A stretch of 64,000 bases of DNA from Streptomyces katrae (GTDB lineage Bacteria > Actinomycetota > Actinomycetes > Streptomycetales > Streptomycetaceae), in assembly GCF_000717655.1 (NCBI RefSeq), contig NZ_JNZY01000002.1:62001-126000 (forward strand). Direction: 5' to 3'. Below, one piece after another: positions 47,923-55,670 of this stretch (position 1 is its first letter; the number at the start of each line of letters is the position of its first letter). The notes under the pieces are model-generated. The model did no database searches. It worked only from the letters and a program-made list of their open reading frames with translations, and was not told the DNA's origin. Both the position numbers and the translations under genes were made by a program.

Positions 47923-49386
47923 ATGACCGAGCTCGTGGAACACGGACACCTGTTCATCGGCGGGGAGTGGACGGATCCGCTGGGCACCGACACGATCGAG
48001 ATCGTCTCCCCCCACACCGAGCAGGTCATCGGCAGTGTCCCGCACGCCTCCCGCGCGGACGTGGACCGTGCCGTCGCCGTCGCCCGCCGGGCCTTCGACG
48101 AGGGCCCCTGGCCCCGCATGTCCCTGGACGAGCGGATCGCCGTGGTCACCCGGATCAAGGACGCGATCGCCGTCCGGCACGAGGAGATCGCCCGGTCGAT
48201 CAGCTCCCAGAACGGTTCGCCGTACTCCTGGAGCGTCCTCGCTCAGGCGCTCGGCCCGATGATGGTCTACGACGCCGCGATCCAGGTCGCGCGCGCCTAC
48301 CCGTACGAGGAGCACCGCCAGGGCGTGCTCGGGCCGATCCTGGTGCGCCGGGAGCCGGTGGGCGTGGTCGCGGCCGTCATACCGTGGAACGTGCCGCAGT
48401 TCGTGGCCGCCGCCAAGCTCGCGCCGGCGCTGCTGACGGGCTCGACGGTGATCCTGAAGCCGTCCCCCGAGTCGCCGCTGGACTCGTACATCCTCGCCGA
48501 CATCGCGCGGGAGGCCGGGCTGCCGGAGGGTGTGCTGTCGATCCTGCCCGCCGGCCGGGAGGTCAGCGAGTACCTGGTCGGCCACCCCGGCGTCGACAAG
48601 GTGGCGTTCACCGGCTCGGTCGCCGCCGGCAAGCGGGTGATGGAGGTCGCCGCCCGCAACCTGAGCCGGGTCACGCTCGAACTCGGCGGCAAGTCCGCCG
48701 CCGTGATCCTGCCGGACGCCGACCTCGAGTCCACCATCGCGGGGATCGTCCCGGCGGCCTGGATGAACAACGGGCAGGCCTGCGTGGCCCAGACCCGCGT
48801 GCTCGCGCCGCGCAGCCGGTACGAGGAGGTCGCCGAGGCGCTCGCGGCCGCGGCGGGCGCGCTGGTGGTCGGCGACCCGCTGGACCCGGCGACGCAGCTC
48901 GGGCCGCTGGTGGCCAGGCGGCAGCAGCAGCGGTCGCTGGACTACATCCGGATCGGCCAGGAGGAGGGTGCGAAGGTCCTGGCGGGCGGAGGCCGCCCGG
49001 CCGGGCTGGAGCAGGGCTGGTACGTGGAGCCGACGCTGTTCGGGGACGTGGACAACTCGATGAGGATCGCCCGCGAGGAGATCTTCGGGCCGGTCGTCTG
49101 CCTGATCCCGTACGGGGACGAGGCGGAGGCGGTGCGGGTCGCCAACGATTCGGAGTTCGGACTGAGCGGCAGCGTCTGGACGGGGGACGTCGAGCACGGC
49201 ATCGGCTTCGCCCGGCAGGTGCGGACGGGCACGTTCAACGTGAACACCTTCAGCCTGGACATGCTGGGGCCGTTCGGCGGCTACAAGAACAGCGGTGTGG
49301 GGCGGGAGTTCGGGCCCGAGGGGCTCGGAGAGTACCTGGAGCACAAGATGATCCACCTGCCGGCGGGCTACGCGGCGGGTGCGTGA
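47923..49386 (+). CDS. NAD(P)+-dependent aldehyde dehydrogenase, KstR-regulon type
   Basis: This is a 487-residue ALDH. Motifs: PWNVPQF, FTGSVAAGKRVME (cofactor), LELGGKS (general base Glu), NNGQACVAQTR (catalytic Cys), EEIFGPVVCLIPY. It probably oxidises an aldehyde made by side-chain hydroxylation or during steroid degradation. It resembles mycobacterial Rv0223c, a gene I recall as KstR-controlled. A GCAGGAGGCAG motif precedes the ATG. The stop overlaps the ferredoxin start. Confidence 0.92.
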   Translation: MTELVEHGHLFIGGEWTDPLGTDTIEIVSPHTEQVIGSVPHASRADVDRAVAVARRAFDEGPWPRMSLDERIAVVTRIKDAIAVRHEEIARSISSQNGSPYSWSVLAQALGPMMVYDAAIQVARAYPYEEHRQGVLGPILVRREPVGVVAAVIPWNVPQFVAAAKLAPALLTGSTVILKPSPESPLDSYILADIAREAGLPEGVLSILPAGREVSEYLVGHPGVDKVAFTGSVAAGKRVMEVAARNLSRVTLELGGKSAAVILPDADLESTIAGIVPAAWMNNGQACVAQTRVLAPRSRYEEVAEALAAAAGALVVGDPLDPATQLGPLVARRQQQRSLDYIRIGQEEGAKVLAGGGRPAGLEQGWYVEPTLFGDVDNSMRIAREEIFGPVVCLIPYGDEAEAVRVANDSEFGLSGSVWTGDVEHGIGFARQVRTGTFNVNTFSLDMLGPFGGYKNSGVGREFGPEGLGEYLEHKMIHLPAGYAAGA

Positions 49387-49625
49387 GCGCCATGGGTGAC
49401 CGCTGGACGGTGGAGGTGGACCGGGGGGTCTGCATCGGCTCGGGGATGTGCGTGAACCACGCGCCGGAGGGCTTCGCCCTGGACTCGGCGCGCCAGTCCC
49501 ATCCCCGGGACCCGGAGACGGACGCGAACGAGCCGGTCCTGACGGCGGCGGAGGGCTGCCCGGTGGAGGCCATCATGATCACCCTGGCAGCCACCGGCGA
49601 GGCGGTGTTCCCCCCGGAGGAATGA
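49383..49625 (+). CDS. Small ferredoxin, [3Fe-4S]/[4Fe-4S] type
   Basis: This is an 80-residue protein: VEVDRGVCIGSGMC (cysteines spaced as C-x5-C) and AAEGCPVEAIMITL near the C-terminus (CP motif) give a P450-associated ferredoxin with one ligand position replaced. The GTG at 49383 overlaps the ALDH stop. The ATG at 49392 is the alternative start. It is a likely electron donor for the CYP125-like P450 at 36-37 kb, which is inferred from shared operator type. Confidence 0.87.
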   Translation: MSAMGDRWTVEVDRGVCIGSGMCVNHAPEGFALDSARQSHPRDPETDANEPVLTAAEGCPVEAIMITLAATGEAVFPPEE

Positions 49626-49688
49626 CAACCGGAGGAGCGCCGGACGGCGGCCCCGGAGGCGGCGGAGACCGGCCGCCGCCGGGCCGCT

Positions 49689-49727
49689 GCGTGCATGCGT
49701 GCGTGCGCGCGTGCGTGCATGCGTACG
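49689..49727. repeat. Alternating purine-pyrimidine (GC/GT) tract
   Basis: About 39 nt of strictly alternating purine and pyrimidine built from GCGT, GCAT and GCGC units lies between the ferredoxin stop and the 3' end of the convergent kstR gene. Such tracts can form left-handed Z-DNA. Confidence 0.8.
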
Positions 49728-49733
49728 GCGGGA

Positions 49734-50396
49734 TCAGGCCTTTCGGGTGGTACCGGAGGTCGCGGCGGCCCCGCCGGCCGCCGACGGGGCCGTCATGTCG
49801 ATCAGGCGGCAGACCGTCTCGATGTCGATCTTGACCTGGGCGATCGAGGCGCGGCCCGAGAGCCAGGTGATCAGCGCCGAGTGCCAGGTGTGCTCGATCA
49901 CCCGGACGGCGGAGAGCTGCTCCGCCGTCGGCGGGGCGTCCAGGTCCATCGCGTCCAGGATGATCGCCGTGGTCAGCCGGGACACCGTGTCCACCTCGGG
50001 GCTCACGCTCCGGTCCGCGAACGTCAGGGCGCGGACCATCGCATCGGCGAGCTGCGGCTCCCGCTGCAGCGCGCGGAAGGCCCGCATCAGCGTTTCCGCG
50101 ACCCGGGCCGCCGGGTCCTCGCCCGCCGGGGGACGTTTGCGGAGCGTCGTGTGCATGTGCTGGAGCTGGTCCTGCATCGTCGCGACGAGCAGGTGCACCT
50201 TGGACGGGAAGTACCGGTACAGGGTGCCCAGCGCGACCCCGGCCGCCTCCGCGACCTCCCGCATCTGGACGGCGTCGAAACCGCCCCGGCTGGCCAGCTG
50301 GGCGCTGGCGTGCAGGATCCGGCGGCGGCGCGCCTCCTGGCGCTCCGTCAGGGGAGGGGACGCCGTCGTGGCGACGGCTTTCGCATCCGCTGTCAT
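49734..50396 (-). CDS. kstR: TetR family repressor of steroid catabolism (KstR-like)
   Basis: This is a 220-residue TetR protein. The DNA-binding part RRRRILHASAQLASRGGFDAVQMREVAEAAGVALGTLYRYFPSKVHLL-type region (about residues 23-70; key AVQMREVAE and YRYFPSKVHLLVA) and the C-terminal EHTWHSALITWLSGRAS are close to mycobacterial KstR. KstR represses cholesterol-degradation genes until 3-oxo-cholestenoyl-CoA esters bind. The gene is convergent with the ALDH-ferredoxin pair and divergent from the glycosyltransferase operon. Confidence 0.88.
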   Translation of the reverse strand: MTADAKAVATTASPPLTERQEARRRRILHASAQLASRGGFDAVQMREVAEAAGVALGTLYRYFPSKVHLLVATMQDQLQHMHTTLRKRPPAGEDPAARVAETLMRAFRALQREPQLADAMVRALTFADRSVSPEVDTVSRLTTAIILDAMDLDAPPTAEQLSAVRVIEHTWHSALITWLSGRASIAQVKIDIETVCRLIDMTAPSAAGGAAATSGTTRKA

Positions 50397-50578
50397 CTGT
50401 CCCGTTCCATGGCGTTCCGTGTCGTTGCGGTGCTGACTTCCGGGCTGTTCAGATCGCGATCTGCACGTGATCGACAGCCAGCATCTCAGGCGCCGAAGCC
50501 GTGGCGCGAATCACCTGCTCCGCCTCTTACGGTGGGGTTTCCGGCCGGTAGATTCAATGGTCTTCGACGGATCAAGTC

Positions 50579-50592
50579 TGAAACTTGTTCTA
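50579..50592. promoter_or_regulatory. KstR-like operator, exact consensus match, before the glycosyltransferase operon
   Basis: TGAAACTTGTTCTA fits TnnAACnnGTTnnA without mismatch. It lies 54 nt before the glycosyltransferase start and 182 nt before the kstR start, in an AT-richer patch followed by TACATTATG, which could be the -10 region. It may serve the operon, kstR autoregulation, or both. Confidence 0.75.
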
Positions 50593-50645
50593 CATTATGC
50601 GAGCGGTTACGCTCCGGCGAAAGTGCAGGGAGAAGGGGGCCGAGA

Positions 50646-51962
50646 GTGACCGCTGAGGCCATGGTGACGAGCCCTTTCGCGGGTTCCGCCACCGACGGCG
50701 ACCGCCCGTTGCGCATCGCACTCCTCACCTATAAGGGGAACCCGTTCTGCGGCGGCCAGGGCGTCTACGTCCGGCACCTCTCGCGGGAGCTCGTGAGGCT
50801 GGGGCACTCCGTCGAGGTCATCGGCGCGCAGCCGTACCCGGTCCTCGACACCGGCGCCACGCTCACGGAGCTGCCGAGCCTCGACCTGTACCGCCACCCC
50901 GACCCGTTCCGCACCCCGAAGCGCGACGAGTACCGGGACTGGATCGACGCGCTCGAGGTCGCCACCATGTGGACCGGCGGATTCCCCGAGCCGCTGACCT
51001 TCTCGCTGCGGGCCCGGCGCCACCTCGCCGCCCGCGCGGGCGAGTTCGACGTCATCCACGACAACCAGACGCTCGGCTACGGTCTGCTGGCCGACCTCGG
51101 CGCGCCGCTGGTCACCACCATCCACCACCCCATCACCGTGGACCGGCAGCTCGACCTCGATGCCGCCAAGGACCGCAAGAAGCGGCTCTCCGTCCGCCGC
51201 TGGTACGGCTTCACGCGGATGCAGGGGCGCGTCGCCCGCCGGCTGCCCTCCGTGCTGACCGTCTCCGGATCCTCCAAGCAGGAGATCGCCGAGCACCTGG
51301 GCGTCCGCAACGAGCGCGTCCACGTCGTCCACATCGGCGCCGACACCGACCTGTGGTCGCCCGACGCGTCCGTCGCCGAGGTGCCGGGGCGCATCGTCAC
51401 CACTTCCAGCGCCGACGTCCCGCTCAAGGGCCTCGTCCACCTCGTCGAGGCGCTCGCCAAGCTGCGGACCGAACAGCCCGACGCCCACCTCGTGGTCGTC
51501 GGCAAGCGCGCCGAGCAGGGTCCGGTCGCCCGCGCGATCGACTCGTACGGGCTCCAGGACGCGGTCCGCTTCGTCAAGGGCATCACCGACGCCGAGCTCG
51601 TCGACCTGGTGCGCAGCGCACAGGTCGCCTGCGTGCCGTCGCTGTACGAGGGCTTCTCGCTGCCCGCCGCCGAGGCCATGGCCACCGGCACCCCGCTGGT
51701 CGCCACCACCGGCGGCGCGATCCCCGAGGTAGCGGGCCCCGACGGCGAAACCTGCCTCGCGGTGCCGCCGGGCGACGCGGGCGCGCTGGCCGCAGCGCTG
51801 GGCCGGCTGCTGGGCGATGCGCCGCTGCGGGCCCGCCTCGGCGCCGCCGGACGCGAGCGGGTGCTGGCCCGGTTCACCTGGGCCAGAGCCGCCGAGGGCA
51901 CCGCCGCGCACTACCGCGCCGCCATCGAGCAGGCAGCCGGCCGCGCCCGCCGCGCGCGGTGA
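50646..51962 (+). CDS. Glycosyltransferase family 4
   Basis: This is a 438-residue GT-B glycosyltransferase. The N-terminal domain has IALLTYKGNPFCGGQGVYVRHLSREL and VIHDNQTLGYGLL. The donor-binding domain has SSADVPLKGLVHLVEA and YEGFSLPAAEAMATGTP (the E-x7-E motif). It resembles the mycobacterial Rv0225 product (from memory). The GTG start follows GGGAGAAGGGGG. It is the first gene of a three-gene operon with a methyltransferase and an alpha-barrel protein. Acceptor unknown. Confidence 0.9.
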   Translation: MTAEAMVTSPFAGSATDGDRPLRIALLTYKGNPFCGGQGVYVRHLSRELVRLGHSVEVIGAQPYPVLDTGATLTELPSLDLYRHPDPFRTPKRDEYRDWIDALEVATMWTGGFPEPLTFSLRARRHLAARAGEFDVIHDNQTLGYGLLADLGAPLVTTIHHPITVDRQLDLDAAKDRKKRLSVRRWYGFTRMQGRVARRLPSVLTVSGSSKQEIAEHLGVRNERVHVVHIGADTDLWSPDASVAEVPGRIVTTSSADVPLKGLVHLVEALAKLRTEQPDAHLVVVGKRAEQGPVARAIDSYGLQDAVRFVKGITDAELVDLVRSAQVACVPSLYEGFSLPAAEAMATGTPLVATTGGAIPEVAGPDGETCLAVPPGDAGALAAALGRLLGDAPLRARLGAAGRERVLARFTWARAAEGTAAHYRAAIEQAAGRARRAR

Positions 51963-52020
51963 CCTTCCGCCTTTTCCACACCACCCCCGATCACCCCCGC
52001 GACCGCGAAGGCAGGACCCC

Positions 52021-52755
52021 GTGCTGACCGTCGATTTCTCCCGGTTCCCGCTCGCCGCAGGCGACCGTGTGCTCGATCTGGGCTGCGGCGCCGGCCGGCA
52101 CGCCTTCGAGTGCTACCGGCGCGGCGCCCAGGTGGTCGCAGTCGACCGCAACGGCGAGGAGATCCGCGAGGTCGCCAAGTGGTTCGCCGCCATGAAGGAG
52201 GCCGGCGAAGCCCCGGCCGGCGCCACCGCCACCGCCATGGAGGGCGACGCGCTGGCCCTGCCCTTCCCCGACGAGTCCTTCGACGTCGTCATCATCTCCG
52301 AGGTGATGGAGCACATCCCCGACGACAAGGGCGTGCTCGCCGAGATGGTCCGCGTCCTCAAGCCGGGCGGCCGCATCGCCATCACCGTGCCGCGCTACGG
52401 CCCGGAGAAGATCTGCTGGGCGCTCTCCGACGCGTACCACGAGGTCGAGGGCGGCCACATCCGCATCTACAAGGCCGACGAGCTGCTCGGCAAGATGAAG
52501 GCCGCCGGCCTCAAGCCCTACGGCACGCACCACGCCCACGGACTGCACTCCCCGTACTGGTGGCTCAAGTGCGCCTTCGGCGTCGACAACGACCAGGCGC
52601 TGCCGGTGAAGGCGTACCACAAGCTGCTGGTCTGGGACATCATGAAGAAGCCGCTGGCCACACGGCTCGCGGAGCAGGCGCTCAACCCGCTCATCGGCAA
52701 GAGCTTCGTGGCGTACGCGACGAAGCCCCACCTGCCCGTCGGCGCAGCGAAGTGA
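52021..52755 (+). CDS. Class I SAM-dependent methyltransferase
   Basis: This is a 244-residue methyltransferase: motif I RVLDLGCGAGRHAFECYRR, then DALALPFPDESFDVVIISEVMEH and VRVLKPGGRIAITVP. The C-terminal half is longer than in minimal Methyltransf_11 proteins and has the conserved HHAHGLHSPYWWLKC. The GTG start has CAGGA 4-8 nt upstream. The stop overlaps the start of the next gene by GTGA. Rv0224c of M. tuberculosis has the same neighbourhood (from memory). Confidence 0.92.
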   Translation: MLTVDFSRFPLAAGDRVLDLGCGAGRHAFECYRRGAQVVAVDRNGEEIREVAKWFAAMKEAGEAPAGATATAMEGDALALPFPDESFDVVIISEVMEHIPDDKGVLAEMVRVLKPGGRIAITVPRYGPEKICWALSDAYHEVEGGHIRIYKADELLGKMKAAGLKPYGTHHAHGLHSPYWWLKCAFGVDNDQALPVKAYHKLLVWDIMKKPLATRLAEQALNPLIGKSFVAYATKPHLPVGAAK

Positions 52756-53834
52756 GCTCGCCGGGGCGCACCGAACGCCTGGTCCTGGACGGGGTGCTGA
52801 CCGCCGAGGAGGCCGCCGGGACGGTGGCCGGCATCCTCGCCGCGCAGCGTTCCGACGGGGCCATCCCGTGGTTCCGCGGACACCACCTCGACCCGTGGGA
52901 CCACACCGAGGCCGCGATGGCGCTGGACGCGGCGGGCGAGCACGAGGCGGCGGAGCGGGCCTACGACTGGCTGGCCCGGCACCAGAACGCCGACGGCTCC
53001 TGGTACGCGGCGTACGCCGACCGGCCGGAGGGGGTGGACACCGCCGAGCCGCAGGACGCGAGCCTGGAGAGCAACTTCGTCGCGTACATAGCCGTCGGGG
53101 TCTGGCACCACTACCTGGCCACCGGCGACGACCCGTTCCTGGACCGCATGTGGCCCGTCGTCTACGCGGCGACCGAGTTCGTGCTCGGGCTCCAGCAGCC
53201 GGGCGGCGAGATCGGCTGGAAGCGGGAGGCCGACGGCACGGCCGTCAAGGACGCCCTGCTCACCGGCTCCTCCTCGATCCACCAGGCGCTGCGGTGCGCA
53301 CTGGCGATCGCCGAACACCGCGAGGAGCCGCAGCCGGACTGGGAACTGGCGGCCGGGGCCCTCGGGCACGCGATCCGGCGGCACCCGGAGCGGTTCCTGG
53401 ACAAGTCCCGCTACTCGATGGACTGGTACTACCCGGTGCTGGGCGGCGCCCTCACCGGCGCCGACGCCAAGGCGCGGATCGAGGAGCGCTGGGACGAGTT
53501 CGTCGTCCCGGACCTCGGGGTGCGCTGCGTCCTGCCGAACCCGTGGGTGACGGGCGGGGAGTCCTGCGAGCTCGCCCTGGCCCTGTGGGCGACGGGCGAG
53601 TCGGACCGGGCGCTGGACATCCTGCGCTCCATCACGCACCTGCGCGCCGACAACGGCATGTACTGGACGGGCTACGTCTTCGAGGACAAGGCGGTGTGGC
53701 CGGTCGAGCAGACGACCTGGACGGCCGGGTCGCTGCTGCTGGCCGTGGCCGCGCTGGGCGGCGACGAGGCCACCGGGGCGGTGTTCGGGGGGCTGGAGCT
53801 GCCGTCCGGACTCGAGCCGGACTGCTGCCGGTAG
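52752..53834 (+). CDS. Alpha-barrel protein of the prenyltransferase/terpene cyclase-like fold
   Basis: This is a 360-residue soluble protein with repeated helix pairs of the alpha/alpha6 type (AAQRSDGAIPWFRGHHLDPW, NADGSWYAAYADRP, LGLQQPGGEIGWKRE, TEAAMALDAAGEHEAAERAYDWLARH-type segments). It has no signal peptide. The DxDD motif of squalene-hopene cyclases is not seen. It could be a glycosidase-like or prenyl-substrate enzyme acting with the glycosyltransferase and methyltransferase. It is translationally coupled to the methyltransferase gene. Confidence 0.82.
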   Translation: MSSPGRTERLVLDGVLTAEEAAGTVAGILAAQRSDGAIPWFRGHHLDPWDHTEAAMALDAAGEHEAAERAYDWLARHQNADGSWYAAYADRPEGVDTAEPQDASLESNFVAYIAVGVWHHYLATGDDPFLDRMWPVVYAATEFVLGLQQPGGEIGWKREADGTAVKDALLTGSSSIHQALRCALAIAEHREEPQPDWELAAGALGHAIRRHPERFLDKSRYSMDWYYPVLGGALTGADAKARIEERWDEFVVPDLGVRCVLPNPWVTGGESCELALALWATGESDRALDILRSITHLRADNGMYWTGYVFEDKAVWPVEQTTWTAGSLLLAVAALGGDEATGAVFGGLELPSGLEPDCCR

Positions 53835-53876
53835 GCCGCGCTGCCCGCTCCGCACTGCGCGCTGCGGGCAAGGAAG

Positions 53877-53906
53877 GGGCAGGCCACCGCGGACGGAGGC
53901 CTGCCC
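53877..53906. terminator. Terminator after the glycosyltransferase operon
   Basis: GGGCAGGCC (53877-53885) pairs with GGCCTGCCC (53898-53906) around a 12-nt loop, between the operon and a convergent small membrane gene. Confidence 0.75.
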
Positions 53907-53922
53907 GTACGGGAACTCGCGG

Positions 53923-54225
53923 TCACAGCCGGTAGAGCCGGCCCGCGACGAGGTGGCCGATGACGAGGTACGCCACCGCCGCCACGCCGTAGCCCACCAC
54001 CACCTGGACCCATTCCCGGTCGAAGGTGAACAGGTCGTAGGACCAGCCGGCCAGCCAGGTGGCGGCGTCGTGGACGAACTCCACGAGGCCGTTGCCCCGG
54101 TTGGCGTCGAGGAAATACAGCAGGATCCACAAGGCGATCACGAAGGCCAGCACGTCCGCCACCGCGGCGACGACCCGGCCGGCCTGAACGCCTCCGCGTG
54201 CGTGTACTCGGGTGTGTGTGCGCAT
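53923..54225 (-). CDS. Small membrane protein, two or three helices
   Basis: This is a 100-residue protein with a basic N-terminus (MRTHTRVHARGG) and two clear hydrophobic segments (VADVLAFVIALWILLYFLD, WVQVVVGYGVAAVAYLVIGHLV). The central loop has DANRGNGLVEFVHDAATWLAGWSYDLFTFDREW. The ATG at 54225 is chosen by the start of conserved-looking sequence. No strong ribosome binding site is seen. Function unknown. Confidence 0.75.
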   Translation of the reverse strand: MRTHTRVHARGGVQAGRVVAAVADVLAFVIALWILLYFLDANRGNGLVEFVHDAATWLAGWSYDLFTFDREWVQVVVGYGVAAVAYLVIGHLVAGRLYRL

Positions 54226-54337
54226 GCTGCGCGTCTTGCCCCGGCCGGGCGGAGCAAACCCGAACGGGTCCCCCAAGTGGCGGATCACCGGGGCCCGGGT
54301 GACTCTGCGGGAGACACCTCACTCCCCGGAGGCCAAC

Positions 54338-54415
54338 GTGTCCCAACCCAGCGTGTCCACAACCAGCGTGTCCATAACCGGCGTGTCCATAACCGGCGGC
54401 TCCCTGCGCAGCGTG
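54338..54415. repeat. Tandem short repeat within the gene start
   Basis: Repeats of about 15 nt with the core AGCGTGTCC or GGCGTGTCCATAACC follow one another four to five times. Each unit carries an in-frame GTG, so unit loss or gain changes both the leader length and the number of possible start codons. Confidence 0.75.
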
Positions 54416-55090
54416 TCCCTGCCCAGGACCTCCCGGCTGCGCCGCGCCGTCACGGCACTGCTCGTGTCCACGGCGCTGGTCGCAGGAGGAACCGCGTGCA
54501 GCAGCAGCGACGCCGGCGGCAGCAGGGGCCAGCGCGAGACCGTGCCCGTGTCCGTGGCCGCGCAGCAGGCGGTCGCCGACGAGGCGCTCGCCGCGCAGGT
54601 GCTCGCCGCAGAGGCGGTTGCCGCGCAGGGCACCGACGAGGCACTCGCCGCCGAGCCCACGCCCAGCACCACCGCGGAGAAACAGAAGTTCGCCAAGACC
54701 CGGTTCGTCGCCAACGCGGGGCTCGCGGCCGGGGCGACGTACCAGTGGATCATCAAGCCGTACCGCGCGGGCAAGTTCAAGAAGGGCGCCAAGGGCCGTA
54801 CGTTCGCGCTCATCAAGGCGGGCCTCGCGGGCGCCTTCGCGTACAACCGGCTGAAGGCGGCGGCGAACAACGCCAAGGGCGACCCGCTGCTGTCGAAGGC
54901 CGTGGCCCCGCTGACGGCCGGCATCGAATCCCTCAAGGGCCTGGGCACCAAGCTGCGCAAGGGCGATGCGGGCGATGCGGACATCAGCTCCTTCGAGGGC
55001 GTCATCGGCGGCGTCAAGGACGCCGGCAAGAGCGCGGGCGCCCCGGTGACCGACCAGGTCCCGAGCGCCTCCCAGCTCAGCGGTGGATAG
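54338..55090 (+). CDS. Exported (possibly lipo-) protein with repeated N-terminal leader
   Basis: This is a 250-residue protein starting at a GTG with GGAGG 5 nt upstream. Before the signal sequence (RLRRAVTALLVSTALVAGGTAC) come about 35 residues made of a tandem Val-Ser repeat (VSTTSVSITGVSITG). The cysteine after GGTA could be lipidated, although the box is imperfect. The mature part is Ala-rich, then has GATYQWIIKPYRAGKFKKGAKGR and a helical C-terminus. A start nearer the signal (internal GTG codons) is possible. Function unknown. Confidence 0.75.
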   Translation: MSQPSVSTTSVSITGVSITGGSLRSVSLPRTSRLRRAVTALLVSTALVAGGTACSSSDAGGSRGQRETVPVSVAAQQAVADEALAAQVLAAEAVAAQGTDEALAAEPTPSTTAEKQKFAKTRFVANAGLAAGATYQWIIKPYRAGKFKKGAKGRTFALIKAGLAGAFAYNRLKAAANNAKGDPLLSKAVAPLTAGIESLKGLGTKLRKGDAGDADISSFEGVIGGVKDAGKSAGAPVTDQVPSASQLSGG

Positions 55091-55179
55091 ACCTCCGGAT
55101 CCCGGCGGCGGGCCGGACGGGCAGCGTCGCCCGTCCGGCCTGCCGCTCTGCCCTTCCGGCTGCCTGCTTCAATGGGCGG

Positions 55180-55596
55180 ATGACCGAGTTCCTGGCCCTC
55201 GCGGCCGCCGCCGCCGGCGTCGGGTGGCTCGTCCGGCGCAGGCACCGGCAGCGGGTCGCCGCCGGGCTGCCGGACGGGATCCCGTGCATGGCCCGGCACC
55301 CGGCCGGCGCGGGCCGCTGGCGGATGGGCCGGGTGTTCCCCGGCCCCGGCGGGGCCCGTTGGGTGCCCCGGCGCGGTGAGCCCGTAGCGCTGTCCGCCGG
55401 CCGGGCCACCGGGGTGCGGGCGCCGTCCGTGAAGGAGGGCATGTCCATCAACCCCGGATCGCGGATCGTGACCTGTACGTACGGGACCGGCGAGCGCGGC
55501 GGGAGCATCGAGATCGCCGTCATGCCGCTGGACCTGCGCGAACTGCTGGATGCCGTGCCGCAGGACGCCCCGGACGTCGACACCCCCTCCTCCTGA
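55180..55596 (+). CDS. DUF2550-like small membrane-anchored protein
   Basis: This is a 138-residue protein. One N-terminal transmembrane helix (FLALAAAAAGVGWLVRRRHRQ) is followed by a soluble beta domain (GIPCMARHPAGAGRWRMGRVFPG, SRIVTCTYGTGERGGSIEIAVMPLDLRELLDAV). Layout and length resemble the DUF2550 family of actinobacteria, but I cannot confirm membership. No strong ribosome binding site precedes the ATG. Confidence 0.7.
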   Translation: MTEFLALAAAAAGVGWLVRRRHRQRVAAGLPDGIPCMARHPAGAGRWRMGRVFPGPGGARWVPRRGEPVALSAGRATGVRAPSVKEGMSINPGSRIVTCTYGTGERGGSIEIAVMPLDLRELLDAVPQDAPDVDTPSS

Positions 55597-55597
55597 C

Positions 55598-55648
55598 ACG
55601 CCGGAGCCCCGGTCACCGCGGTGTGCGCGGTGGCCGGGGCTCCGGTGT
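55598..55648. terminator. Strong bidirectional terminator
   Basis: ACGCCGGAGCCCCGGTCACC with GCG pairs with CGC and GGTGGCCGGGGCTCCGGTGT (23 bp, few mismatches) around GTGTG, between the converging DUF2550-like and surface-protein genes. Confidence 0.92.
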
Positions 55649-55670
55649 GCTGCGGGCGCTGCGGGCGAGG

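Noticed and set aside
52752..53834. Squalene-hopene cyclase or terpene cyclase
   Set aside because: The fold looks similar, but the DxDD catalytic motif and the QW-repeat density are lacking, so only the fold is claimed.
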